Below, in pieces: positions 45,613-54,330 of a DNA stretch of 64,000 bases. How positions within the stretch are numbered: the first letter of the stretch is position 1; the number at the start of each line of letters is the position of its first letter. The position numbers and the translations under genes were made by a program. Below the pieces are notes generated by a model, which saw nothing but the letters and a program-made list of their open reading frames with translations, did not search any database and had not been told where the DNA came from. This DNA is from Streptomyces rhizoryzae (GTDB lineage: Bacteria > Actinomycetota > Actinomycetes > Streptomycetales > Streptomycetaceae): NCBI RefSeq assembly GCF_023155275.1, contig NZ_JALMUV010000001.1, forward strand, positions 310,001 to 374,000. Reading direction: 5' to 3'.

Positions 45613-45672
45613 GCCACCGCTCCCCCAGCCACCGCTCCCCCAGCCACCGGACCTCTCAGCCACCGATCCCCC
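45613..45672. repeat. 15-bp imperfect tandem repeat GCCACCGCTCCCCCA
   Basis: Two identical 15-bp copies (45613-45627, 45628-45642) are followed by two diverged copies, all in the gap between the monooxygenase and the hydrolase. It is simple sequence, probably slippage. Confidence 0.8.
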
Positions 45673-45689
45673 GCATCCAGGAGCACCTC

Positions 45690-46442
45690 ATGACCGCACC
45701 CCTCAAGCGCACCGTCCCGGTACGGCCCGGCCTCGACCTCGACCTGCGCGAGGCCGGCACCAGCGGCAGCCCGGTCCTCGTCCTGCACGGCGGCCCCGGC
45801 CCCTCCAGCATCACGCCCCTGATCGACCACCTGGCACCGGATCACAGGGTGGTCGCGCCCACCCATCCGGGCTGGGAGGACACCGTACGGCCCGACGTCC
45901 TGGACTGCGTGCCCGCACTCGCCGCTGCCTACCTGGACCTGCTCGGCCACCTCGGGCTGAACGACGTGACGGTGATCGGCACGTCCTTCGGCGGCTGGGT
46001 CGCCACCCAGACCGTCCTGGACGACCGCGAGGGCCGGATCTCCAAGCTCGTCCTCATGGACGCCATCGGCCCCGTCATACCCGGCCAGCAGGTCACCGTG
46101 CCCGCCGGGCCACCGGCTCCGGCGGCCGGAGGACCGGCGCCGCAGGGCGGACCGTCCGCGCAGTCGATGGCCGCCATGCACGCCTACGCCGGGCCGACCA
46201 TGGCAGACGCCGACATGCTCCCCCGCCTTTCCACCGTCACCTGCCCGGTACTGGTGATCTGGGGCGCCGACGACACAGTCGTCACCCCCGACTTCGGGCG
46301 CGCCTACGCCGCGGCGTTCCCCCACGCGCGATTCGAACTCATCCCCGATGCAGGACACCTGCCCTTCCGCGAGAAGCCCGAGACGGTCTTCGCCCCTCTC
46401 GACTCCTTCCTCACCCCCCGAGCCCCGGCCACCAGCCACTGA
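45690..46442 (+). CDS. Alpha/beta hydrolase
   Basis: The 250-residue protein has HGGPGPSS (oxyanion), nucleophile elbow GTSFGG, acid GADD and the catalytic His in DAGHLPF. A short Pro/Ala/Gly insert lies before the C-terminal part. It follows the TetX-like gene by 91 bp and is probably co-transcribed with it. Confidence 0.88.
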   Translation: MTAPLKRTVPVRPGLDLDLREAGTSGSPVLVLHGGPGPSSITPLIDHLAPDHRVVAPTHPGWEDTVRPDVLDCVPALAAAYLDLLGHLGLNDVTVIGTSFGGWVATQTVLDDREGRISKLVLMDAIGPVIPGQQVTVPAGPPAPAAGGPAPQGGPSAQSMAAMHAYAGPTMADADMLPRLSTVTCPVLVIWGADDTVVTPDFGRAYAAAFPHARFELIPDAGHLPFREKPETVFAPLDSFLTPRAPATSH

Positions 46443-46594
46443 ACCCCCTGCGCCCCTCTGACCCCCGCCCGCGGGCCGACACCGGCACCGCCCCTCGGCA
46501 AGCGGGCCCCATGGGGCTCATCACGCGCGGTCGCACACCGACCGCCCCCCGAGGGGCGGGGAACCGGCCATCCCTTCCACCTACCGGAGGCACG

Positions 46595-46654
46595 ATGACG
46601 AAGATCGCGATCGTCCTCGGCAGCACCCGCACCGGACGTGCCGGCGAACGCGGT
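46595..46654 (+). pseudogene. Truncated NADPH-dependent FMN reductase start
   Basis: ATG 46595 follows CCGGAGG and encodes MTKIAIVLGSTRTGRAG, the flavodoxin-like phosphate-loop start of FMN reductases. After about 20 residues the similarity stops. The rest is gone; the ribosome site shows it was once expressed. Confidence 0.7.
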
Positions 46655-46687
46655 GTTCGCTTGGACACAGGAGGAGGCTCCCTGGCT

Positions 46688-46710
46688 CAGGCACCGCGCA
46701 GCGGTGCCTG
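46688..46710 (-). terminator. Perfect 10-bp hairpin after enolase-family fragment
   Basis: CAGGCACCGC and GCGGTGCCTG flank a 3-base loop. It lies 16 bp beyond the stop of the leftward fragment at 46726 and was probably its terminator. Confidence 0.55.
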
Positions 46711-46725
46711 TTGCCCAACGGCTGG

Positions 46726-46824
46726 TCAGGCACTGAGGAGTTCTGTGGAGGTGGTGGCGGCTTGCAGGGCGTCGGGGTCGGGGACGATGCCGATTCCCGG
46801 GCCGGTGGGAACAGTCAGGTGTTG
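46726..46824 (-). pseudogene. C-terminal fragment of an enolase-superfamily enzyme
   Basis: The last 32 codons before TGA 46726-46728 read HLTVPTGPGIGIVPDPDAL and so on, the usual end of mandelate racemase/galactonate dehydratase-type enzymes. Upstream of this the frame does not continue in the family, so the bulk of the gene is lost. Confidence 0.6.
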
Positions 46825-47021
46825 AGGCAGTCGACGACATTGCGGCCGAGGCGGTCCACAGCCGTTCGATCACGTCCGGGTCCGTACCGCGCAAGACTTC
46901 TCCGTTTCGCGCACGAAGGGTACGGAGATTTGGCCGCGGTGGGGGCCTGCGGTTCTTCCTCCCGGGTAACGGACCTCGCGCCGGTGGAAAAGCAGGGTCG
47001 GCCCTCAAAGTTCACGGTGGG

Positions 47022-47480
47022 GTGATATGCCGTCATGAACTCGCCGAGCTGGGACAGCAGTTGCTGGCTCCGTTGATACCACGGGCTGTCACCGGACGGC
47101 CCAGGTTGGCAGACCACCGCGTCATCACCGGGCTGGTCCGCAAGACCCGGACCGGCACATCGCGGCTCGGCCCGGCGAAACCCTGCGGGCCCTGGCGGAC
47201 GGCCTGTCCCCGCTCCGCTGCCGGCGGAGTGCGCACCCGGGCCTGCCACAGATACCGGCCTGGGCGGACATTGCCGGTGACATCGACTGGCTGGTCCGGA
47301 TCGAGAGGCCGCCGCCTCCTACGAGGCAGCGGCACCCTCCTCCCACTCCTGGCCCGCGCAAGATCCGCGTGGAGACGGGCGCTATGTGGTCGGCACCGAC
47401 CGTGGACCGCCATGACCCTTCCTCTGGGCGCTCGCGAGCGGCGCGGGAGCGGTCCGGCAGAGGCTGCTCGCACCGACGGC
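47022..47480 (+). pseudogene. IS5-type transposase remnant, frameshifted
   Basis: GTG 47022 opens with MICRHELAELGQQLLAPLIP, then TGRPRLADHRVITGLV, the classic N-terminus of the IS5-group DDE transposases found in Streptomyces. Around 47240 a frame change is needed to continue into DIAGDIDWLVRIE. The catalytic DDE core and C-terminus are missing. No terminal inverted repeats were recognised. Confidence 0.75.
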
Positions 47481-47516
47481 TGACGCGTGCGCTTCGGGGC
47501 GAGGGGTGATGGTGCG

Positions 47517-48038
47517 TCAGCGGGTGGTGCTGTCTGCCCAGCCCAGAGGGTAGGCATCGGGGCCGGTGCTGGGTGCTGCGGGTTCGTCCGCGGCTTGGGC
47601 GAAGGCGGTGAGGGCGTCGACCAGGGCCTGGCCCTGATCGGGGTCCATGCGGCTGACGATGGCGGCGATGTCCGCACGGCGGCGGGTGGTGACCTCGTCA
47701 ACGATCCGGTGACCGTCCTCGGTGAGGTGGATCAGCGATTCGCGGCGGTTGGCGGGGTTGGGCTGCCGTTCGGTGAGGCCGGCGGCGGTGAGCCGGTCGA
47801 TCATGCGCATGGCGGTGGAGGGATTGACCCCGAGGATCTCGGCGACCCCGGACAGGCGGGTGTCGCCGTGGGCGGAGAGGGCGACCAGCAGCCGGAACTG
47901 GGCGAGGGTCACCTTGTCCTCGGCCGCGGCCAGGGAACGGGCGGAGATGCCCACCAGCACGCGGGAGGCGGTCAGTACCGCACGGGTGACCGCGTCCGCG
48001 TCCGCCACGTCCGGTGATTTTCCCTCTCGCTCGATCAT
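47517..48038 (-). CDS. MarR-family regulator
   Basis: ATG 48038 gives 173 residues with the winged HTH (LSGVAEILGVNPSTAMRMIDRL, about residues 60-80; NRRESLIHLTEDG wing). It faces the ClC gene across 74 bp with a 15-bp dyad at 48077-48091. A longer form starting at 48086 would begin within that dyad and is less likely. It probably represses the ClC gene and itself. Confidence 0.88.
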   Translation of the reverse strand: MIEREGKSPDVADADAVTRAVLTASRVLVGISARSLAAAEDKVTLAQFRLLVALSAHGDTRLSGVAEILGVNPSTAMRMIDRLTAAGLTERQPNPANRRESLIHLTEDGHRIVDEVTTRRRADIAAIVSRMDPDQGQALVDALTAFAQAADEPAAPSTGPDAYPLGWADSTTR

Positions 48039-48076
48039 GTCTCTTTCTACCTCGCGCACGTACCCACTTGACAGCG

Positions 48077-48091
48077 TTTGCATAATGCAAA
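48077..48091. promoter_or_regulatory. MarR-type dyad TTTGCAT-A-ATGCAAA
   Basis: A perfect 7-bp inverted repeat around one central A. It is AT-rich against the background and sits between divergent starts, just downstream of TTGACA (48069-48074). It is the probable operator of the adjacent MarR protein. Confidence 0.75.
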
Positions 48092-48112
48092 AAGAGCGAG
48101 GAGAGGAAAAAT

Positions 48113-49927
48113 ATGACCGGCATGGATGCGGTGCCCCCATCTGGTACGGCTGCGCAGCCCCCGGCTGTCGAGGCCAGGCCGCCGTCCCCAGCGACACGGC
48201 TGCGCGGAGCGCCGTGGGGCGTGCTGGTCCTCGCGATCGGTGTGGGCGCCGGCGCCGGCCTGGGATCGATCGCCTTCCGCTGGCTGATCAAGACCTTCAC
48301 CCGGCTCCTGTCCGGCCACGCCGACTATGCGGCCGCCGGGGGCAGCGCGAATCCTCACGTGCCCTGGCTGGGCCCGGCCTTCGTCGTCATCGCCCCCGTC
48401 GTGGGCGGGCTGCTCTACGGACCGCTGGTCGACCGCTTCGCCAAGGAGGCCCGCGGCCACGGTGTGCCGGAGGTGATGCTGGCGGTCGCGCAGCGCGGCG
48501 GGCGGATCAACCCGCAGGTCTCCGTGGTCAAGGCGCTCGCCTCCGCGCTGTGCATCGGCTCCGGGGGGTCGGTCGGCCGGGAGGGGCCGATCGTGCAGAT
48601 CGGCTCGGCGCTCGGATCGACTCTGGGGCGCGTGGTGAAGGTCTCCGAGGACCGGATGCGGCTGCTGGTCGCCTGCGGCGCGGCCGGGGGCATCGCCGCG
48701 ACCTTCAACGCTCCGCTGGCCGGCGTCTTCTTCGCCATGGAACTGATCCTGGGCACCTTCAGCGCCGAGGCGTTCGGTGCCACGGTGCTGGCCAGCGTCA
48801 CCGCCAGCGTCATCGGACGCGCGGCGTTCGGCAACACCGCCTTCCTCGTCCTCCCACCCTTCCACGTCGAACACCTCGCCCAGTACGGCCTGTTCGCCCT
48901 GCTCGGTGTGGTGGCGGGTGTGGTCGGTGTGGGCTTCACCCGCGTCCTGTACTGGATCGAGGACGCCTGCGACTGGGCCTGGCGGGGCCCGGAGTGGCTG
49001 CGGCCGGCCGCCGGCGGACTGCTGCTCGGGCTGATCCTGCTGGTCCTGCCGCAGATGTACGGCGTGGGCTATCCCGTGCTGGAGAAGGCCACCCAGGGCG
49101 GCTACGTCATCGCCTTCCTTCTGCTGCTCCTGGTCGGAAAGGTCGTGGCCACCAGCCTGACCATCGGCATCGGCGGATCCGGTGGGGTCTTCGCGCCCAG
49201 TCTGTTCATCGGCGCCATGCTGGGCGCCGCCTACGGAGCCGTAGCCGGGCACCTCATACCCGGCACCGCCGGCAACGCCGGTGCGTACGCGCTGGTCGGC
49301 ATGGGCGCGGTCTTCGCCGGTGCCTCACGTGCCCCCATCACGGCCGTCGTCATCCTCTTCGAACTCACCGGCCAGTACACGATCATCCTGCCGCTGATGC
49401 TCGCGATCGTCCTGGCCACCGCGACCAGCCGCCTGCTGTCCCGCGACACCGTCTACACCCTCAAACTCCGCCGCCGCGGCATCGACCTGCACGCCTCCGC
49501 GCCCCACGCCGCCCTCGGGTCGCAGACCGTGGAGACGGTGATGGAAGCCGTACCGGTGCAGCTGCCGGCTGATGCCGACCTCGAAACGGCGGCGGACCTG
49601 CTGACCCGCTCCGACCACGGCGTGCTCCCCGTCCTCGACGACCGCGGCCGCTACGTCGGCATGCTCACCGCCCGCGCCGTCGCCGAAGCCCTCACCGATG
49701 CCTTCGACGCCCGGCCACCGCGTGCGAGCGCCCTCGCCCAGCCGGCTCCGGCCCTCACCGCGGACGCGCCGCTCAGCACCGCCCTGCACACGTTGGTCAC
49801 CGCCTCCGGCAGCGGCCTGCCCGTCCTGGACCCCGGCAAGGAACACCTCGTCGGCTGGCTCACCCACCAAGGCGCCCTCCGCGCCCTGCACCCTGCCGCC
49901 CCGGCACCGGCGGCGGCCACGACGTGA
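48113..49927 (+). CDS. ClC-family chloride channel/antiporter with CBS pair
   Basis: The 604-residue protein has the ClC core with GSGGSVGREGP (gating Glu present), FNAPLAGVFFAMELIL and GIGGSGGVFAPSLFIGAMLG, followed by a cytoplasmic CBS pair (residues about 455-595: VMEAVPVQLPAD and LPVLDP segments). The residue matching the internal proton Glu of CLC-ec1 (E203) looks like Leu, which would point to a channel-like or uncoupled mode; this needs an alignment. GAGGAGAGG precedes ATG 48113. Divergent MarR. Confidence 0.92.
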   Translation: MTGMDAVPPSGTAAQPPAVEARPPSPATRLRGAPWGVLVLAIGVGAGAGLGSIAFRWLIKTFTRLLSGHADYAAAGGSANPHVPWLGPAFVVIAPVVGGLLYGPLVDRFAKEARGHGVPEVMLAVAQRGGRINPQVSVVKALASALCIGSGGSVGREGPIVQIGSALGSTLGRVVKVSEDRMRLLVACGAAGGIAATFNAPLAGVFFAMELILGTFSAEAFGATVLASVTASVIGRAAFGNTAFLVLPPFHVEHLAQYGLFALLGVVAGVVGVGFTRVLYWIEDACDWAWRGPEWLRPAAGGLLLGLILLVLPQMYGVGYPVLEKATQGGYVIAFLLLLLVGKVVATSLTIGIGGSGGVFAPSLFIGAMLGAAYGAVAGHLIPGTAGNAGAYALVGMGAVFAGASRAPITAVVILFELTGQYTIILPLMLAIVLATATSRLLSRDTVYTLKLRRRGIDLHASAPHAALGSQTVETVMEAVPVQLPADADLETAADLLTRSDHGVLPVLDDRGRYVGMLTARAVAEALTDAFDARPPRASALAQPAPALTADAPLSTALHTLVTASGSGLPVLDPGKEHLVGWLTHQGALRALHPAAPAPAAATT

Positions 49928-50282
49928 GGCCGGTGGTGACCAGTGGACCGGCGGCTACCGCTGAGGCCGACCGGGCCGATGCGTCCGTTGTGCTGACCCG
50001 GGGCGCCCCTTGCGCGCCGGTGGCCGGGCCCGGGGCGCACCGCCGCGTACCGTCGCCGGGAACCACGTCGACCCGGTACGTGACGGCGCGGTGCCCCGCT
50101 TCTCTCCGGTGGACTGCCGGGCCTCGCCCCGGCCGGCCGCTCGAACGGGTCCTCCAGCGTCGCCCGCGCGTGCCCAGGTGCGACGGACAGCACGAATCGG
50201 AGCCCAGGCGTGCCCTCGCCTGGATCAACGAACGCCTCCGGTGGCGGGAAGGGCTGTGACCGCTGCACGGCGCACGGTCCGA
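49928..50282. other. Gap after ClC gene, one weak hairpin
   Basis: No supported gene. GCGCCCC (50003-50009) and GGGGCGC (50032-50038) could form a terminator stem for the ClC gene. The rest shows nothing recognisable. Confidence 0.4.
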
Positions 50283-50338
50283 GCCGCCAGCCGCCAGCCG
50301 TCAGCCGTCAGCCGTCAGCCGTCAGCCGTCAGCCGCCA
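50283..50338. repeat. Eight-copy 7-bp tandem repeat (GCCGYCA)8
   Basis: Eight exact 7-bp units: two GCCGCCA, five GCCGTCA, one GCCGCCA. The array overlaps the 3' end of the HPP gene and supplies its TGA stop (from GCCGTCA read on the minus strand). As 7 is not a multiple of 3, successive TGA triplets close all three minus frames. Confidence 0.9.
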
Positions 50339-50877
50339 CCGTCCTCGCCCGTGCCGCGGGCCGTGGCGGCGGCGAGCAGGGGGGCGATCGCCAGCACGAG
50401 GGCGAGACCGACGAGCAGGCCGTACAGCGGCGCTCCCGGCCGGGAGATGCCGGAGGCGATCAAAAGTGCGGTGGCGGCGGCCGGCGGGTGAGGGGCGTCG
50501 CACACGTGCAGCAGAAGAAGGGTGAGGCCCACGGCAAGTGCCTGGGCCCAGATCTGCCGACCGGTGTCGTGGTGCTGTTCGACGATGGACGGGTGACTCC
50601 ACAGACCGAAGGCGGCCAGGCACGCCAGGCCGACGGCCACGGCCAGGGCATGGCCGGTGACCGCACTGCGCAGCCGCGCGAGCACCGTCGCCGACGGGGT
50701 CAGCAGCAGGTACGCCGTGGGACCCAGCGTGGTGGTCAGGGCCACCCAGCCGATAAGGCGGCCGACCCCGCCCACACCGGCGAGCAGCACAACGGACAGC
50801 GCGAACAACCGCAGGCCGCCCGGCAGCCGGGCCCACGCGGCGGCCAAGGGCCCCGGACGGTCCCGCGGGGCGGTCAT
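50329..50877 (-). CDS. HPP-family membrane protein
   Basis: ATG 50877 gives 182 residues with four to five membrane helices and the family segments GWVALTTTLGPTAYLLL and CDAPHPPAAATALL (the HPP motif). The start is uncertain: there is no clear ribosome site and the frame is open upstream to 50973 and beyond. The stop lies in the 7-bp repeat array. HPP proteins are linked to nitrite/ion transport in some organisms; role here unknown. Confidence 0.8.
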   Translation of the reverse strand: MTAPRDRPGPLAAAWARLPGGLRLFALSVVLLAGVGGVGRLIGWVALTTTLGPTAYLLLTPSATVLARLRSAVTGHALAVAVGLACLAAFGLWSHPSIVEQHHDTGRQIWAQALAVGLTLLLLHVCDAPHPPAAATALLIASGISRPGAPLYGLLVGLALVLAIAPLLAAATARGTGEDGGG

Positions 50878-51241
50878 CCGCGGCCGTCGGCGGCGGCAGG
50901 GCGCGAGCCGGGGCGGTGTCCGGTCGTCATGGGCAGGTCTCCTGAAAGATCGGACGGCTGTACAGACAGCCATGGAACTCGATCCGACGGCGGGACAACG
51001 CGCTCCGTACCCCACCTGCGGGCGTGTCGGCGGGGTGCCCCATCCGTCCTTCCGCCCCGTGCGCCAGAGCCCCCGGAGGGGCTCTGACATCCTCGCTGTC
51101 TGCCCAGCTTTTCCGCGGATCCAGGTCCGGTTGGGCCCGGTTGGACGGCGTGACAGGCACGTCGGACCTGGGTCCCGGAGGGCTTCCTGGCGCCTGGCGG
51201 GACGCCGCGTGACCACGTGCCGCTGCGCCGCTCGCAACGCT

Positions 51242-51937
51242 TCAGCCCCGGCCGGTGCAGACCCCGGCTTCCCAGGCCCAGGCTGCGATCTCGACGCGGT
51301 TGCGGGCGGCGAGTTTACGCTGGATGTTGCCCAGGTGGGTCTTGACCGTGGCGGTGGTGACGTAGAGCTCGCCCGCTACCTCTTCGTTGGTGCGTCCGCG
51401 GGCGACCAGGCGGACGACGTCGAGCTCGCGCTGGGTGAGGGGTTCGGTGAGCCGGGTGATCGCGCGGCCGGCGGGGGGCCCGGGGCGGGAGGCGGAATGC
51501 TCCTGCAAGGGCGGTGCCATGTGCTGAAGGAGGCGGACGGTGACGGAGGGGGAAATGAGGGAGTTGCCGGCGGCCGCGGCGCGTACGGCTTCGGCGAGGA
51601 GGGCGGGGGCGCCGTCCTTGAGGAGGAAGCCGCAGGCGCCGTTGCGCAGCGCCTGGTAGACGTATTCGTCCAGGTCGAAGGTGGTGGCGATCAGGACGTT
51701 CAGCGGGTCGGGGACGTCCGGGCCGGCCAGGAGGCGGGTGGCTTCCAGGCCCTCGATGCCCGGCATGCGGATATCGAGAAGGCAGACGTCCGGGCGGAGT
51801 CGGCGGGCCGCCTCGACGGCGTCCGTGCCGTTGGCGGCCTCGGCGACAACCTCCATGTCCGGCTGGGCGCTGAGGATCATGCGGAAGGCCGACCGGATCA
51901 TGTCTTGGTCGTCGGCGATGAGGACCCGGATCTTCAT
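51242..51937 (-). CDS. NarL/LuxR response regulator
   Basis: The 231-residue protein has a receiver domain (ADDQ acidic pair, phospho-Asp in CLLDIRMPG, conserved Thr in IATTFD, Lys in LLKD) and a C-terminal LuxR HTH (LTQRELDVVRLVARGRTNEE). It lies 43 bp after its kinase gene. The pair probably controls the divergent ABC/FtsX exporter. Confidence 0.93.
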   Translation of the reverse strand: MKIRVLIADDQDMIRSAFRMILSAQPDMEVVAEAANGTDAVEAARRLRPDVCLLDIRMPGIEGLEATRLLAGPDVPDPLNVLIATTFDLDEYVYQALRNGACGFLLKDGAPALLAEAVRAAAAGNSLISPSVTVRLLQHMAPPLQEHSASRPGPPAGRAITRLTEPLTQRELDVVRLVARGRTNEEVAGELYVTTATVKTHLGNIQRKLAARNRVEIAAWAWEAGVCTGRG

Positions 51938-51980
51938 GACGTCATGGTCGCAGAGGTGGTGGGGGCAGTCGGCCGAGTGG

Positions 51981-53231
51981 TCATGTGCGGTTCGCCGGGG
52001 GTGACGACGGGAGGGGGATGTCCGCGATGACCTCCCAGCCGGGGCAACCGGTTCGGGGGCCCGCGGCGAAGTGACCGCCGAGGGCTTCGACGCGTTCGGC
52101 GAGGCCGACGAGGCCGTAGCCGCCGTGCTGGCCGGCGGACAGATGAGCGGACACCTCTGTCCGGGTGCGGTTGAGCGTACGGCTTGCCGCGCGGCCGTCG
52201 TCGATCACCGTGACGTCCAGCCGGCCGGTGTCGCCGGCCCGGAGCCGGATGGCCACGGTGACGTGCGCGGCGGTGTCGGCGTGCTTGCGGATGTTGGTGA
52301 GCGATTCCTGCACCAGACGGTGCACGGTGGTGCTGATCTCGGGCGGGAAGGACCGTTCGGTGAGCCGGGGGTCGAGGGTGAGCCGGACGGGCCGGCCTGC
52401 GGCCGAGAAGGTCTCGACGAGGCCGCGCACCTGTGTCAGATCGCCGCCGGGGCGGGTGGCGGCCGGGCCTTCCGGGTCGCGCAGCACGGAGACCATGCTG
52501 CGCATGGAATCCATCGCCTGTGAACCGGCTTCCTCGATCCCGGCGAACATCCCGTCCAGGTCGGCCGGGGCCGGTGCCTGGCCGGCCGAGGTGACATAGC
52601 GGGCCGCTTTGGCCTGCGTGACGATCGCGGTGACGTGGTGGGCGACGAAGTCGTGCAGCTCCCGGGCGTGCTCCAGGCGCTCGGCCTGGCGGGCGGCCTG
52701 CTCGGCGGCCTTCCGCTCGCGGTCGCGCAGGGTGTCGACGAGTCGCAGATACAGGCCCAGCACGATCATCAGCACCCCGCTGAAGAGGAGCACCGGCGGA
52801 CCGTAGATCTTCAGCCGCTCGTAGGCGCTTTCCGGCAGCCGTAGGAACAGCAGGGCGGCGGCCACGCTCGTCGGGGGCACGAGGACGATGATCCGGAGCA
52901 GCGACTGGAGCCGCACGGTACGGGCGATCAGGAGCAGGAGTGCGCACCATTCCGTCACACCCGGGGTGTTCTCGGGCCGCTGGGTCATCTGCATCTCGGC
53001 CACCGACAGCGCGAGGGATGCGGCCACGGCGCAGCCGGCGACGAGAGGAAAGCGTGCGGGCGGTACGAACAGAGCGCCCACGCACAGTCCACCGGAGATG
53101 ACGACGGCCACCGCCGTGGGGAGGTAGCCGGTGTTGAGCCCTTCGGCGACGAGCAGGGCGAGGACGAGGGCACCCGCCAGTACGAGCAGGACCTGATGTG
53201 TGCGGGAGCGGTCCCGGAAGGCGTGGGTCAT
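51981..53231 (-). CDS. Sensor histidine kinase
   Basis: The 416-residue kinase has five to six N-terminal membrane helices, a coiled linker, a HisKA_3 dimerisation segment (ELHDFVAHHVTAIV, phospho-His about residue 200) and a C-terminal HATPase (TNIRKHADTAAHV N-box; IDDGR; GGYGLVGLAERV). ATG 53231. It is divergent from the ABC exporter by 194 bp. Such kinases often sense cell-envelope antibiotics. Confidence 0.93.
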   Translation of the reverse strand: MTHAFRDRSRTHQVLLVLAGALVLALLVAEGLNTGYLPTAVAVVISGGLCVGALFVPPARFPLVAGCAVAASLALSVAEMQMTQRPENTPGVTEWCALLLLIARTVRLQSLLRIIVLVPPTSVAAALLFLRLPESAYERLKIYGPPVLLFSGVLMIVLGLYLRLVDTLRDRERKAAEQAARQAERLEHARELHDFVAHHVTAIVTQAKAARYVTSAGQAPAPADLDGMFAGIEEAGSQAMDSMRSMVSVLRDPEGPAATRPGGDLTQVRGLVETFSAAGRPVRLTLDPRLTERSFPPEISTTVHRLVQESLTNIRKHADTAAHVTVAIRLRAGDTGRLDVTVIDDGRAASRTLNRTRTEVSAHLSAGQHGGYGLVGLAERVEALGGHFAAGPRTGCPGWEVIADIPLPSSPPANRT

Positions 53232-53249
53232 GTCACCTCACGTTACGGC

Positions 53250-53267
53250 GGTGTCCGCAGGGACACC
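53250..53267. promoter_or_regulatory. Inverted repeat GGTGTCC-N4-GGACACC
   Basis: Perfect 7-bp arms between the divergent kinase and ABC genes, 18 bp upstream of the kinase start. It is a candidate binding site for the response regulator. Confidence 0.4.
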
Positions 53268-53425
53268 TCGGCTCTTCGGCTGAGACGGACGGGCCGGGCG
53301 GTTCGGTATTCCGGTTGATCCGCGGCGGCCCTGCTCCACCGGATGATCGATGTGCGGGACGCGGGGCCAGTGCCGGCGTTCCTCAACCCCCTTCCCCTTC
53401 CCCTTGCTGAACTGGAGTTTTCACC

Positions 53426-54274
53426 ATGTCACAGCCCCCTGGAGCGCACCGCCCCGTACCGGCGCCGCAGTCCCTGACAACGCAGGCGGTCGCCCGGCGC
53501 AGCACTCCCGTGGCGGCCTCGGCCACGGATCTGACCAAGGTCTACGGCCAGGGGGAGACCCGGGTGACCGCGCTGGACTCCGTATCCGTGGAGTTCGGCC
53601 GCGGCCGGTTCACCGCGATCATGGGCCCGTCGGGCTCGGGCAAGTCCACGCTGATGCACTGCATGGCGGGCCTGGACACCATCTCCTCCGGTACGGCCCG
53701 GATCGGCGATGTCGAGCTGTCGTCCCTGCGGGACAAGCAGCTCACCCGGCTGCGCCGCGACAAGGTCGGCTTCATCTTCCAGGCGTTCAATCTGTTGCCC
53801 ACGCTGACCGCCGCCGAGAACATCACGCTGCCGATGGACATCGCCGGCCGCAAGCCGGACCGGGAATGGCTGAACCGGGTCATCGACACGGTGGGCCTGT
53901 CGCAGCGGCTGTCGCACCGGCCCTCCCAGCTCTCCGGTGGTCAGCAGCAGCGGGTGGCCGTCGCCCGCGCGCTGGCCTCCCGACCCGAGATCATCTTCGC
54001 GGACGAACCCACCGGCAACCTCGACTCCCAGTCCGGTGCCGAGGTCCTGGGCTTTCTGCGCTCGTCCGTGCTGGAGCTGGGCCAGACCGTGGTCATGGTC
54101 ACCCACGACCCCGTCGCCGCCTCCTACGCGAACGACGTGATCTTCCTGGCCGACGGCCGGATCGTCGACTCCCTCCACCAGCCGACCGCTGACGCCGTGC
54201 TCGACCGGATGCGGGACCTCTCGGCGGCTCCTGACCGGCGGGCGGACCTCGCTCCCGACGGGTGCTCCAGCTGA
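53426..54274 (+). CDS. ABC transporter ATP-binding protein (MacB/LolD type)
   Basis: The 282-residue ATPase has Walker A GPSGSGKSTL, Q-loop FQAFNLLP, signature LSGGQQQRVAVARAL, Walker B IIFADEPTGNLD and the H-loop VTHD. The first 40 residues are a polar extension. It pairs with the FtsX-type permease 56 bp downstream. Such systems export antimicrobial peptides or lipoproteins. Confidence 0.94.
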   Translation: MSQPPGAHRPVPAPQSLTTQAVARRSTPVAASATDLTKVYGQGETRVTALDSVSVEFGRGRFTAIMGPSGSGKSTLMHCMAGLDTISSGTARIGDVELSSLRDKQLTRLRRDKVGFIFQAFNLLPTLTAAENITLPMDIAGRKPDREWLNRVIDTVGLSQRLSHRPSQLSGGQQQRVAVARALASRPEIIFADEPTGNLDSQSGAEVLGFLRSSVLELGQTVVMVTHDPVAASYANDVIFLADGRIVDSLHQPTADAVLDRMRDLSAAPDRRADLAPDGCSS

Positions 54275-54330
54275 CCTGCGGTCCGTCCGTGTCCGGCCGC
54301 CCCCTCCTCTTCCTCCAGGACTGATTGCCC

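Noticed and set aside
50283..50338. Tandem repeats as a possible CRISPR array
   Set aside because: The units are 7 bp with no spacers and there are no cas genes nearby; the same applies to 33451-33496.
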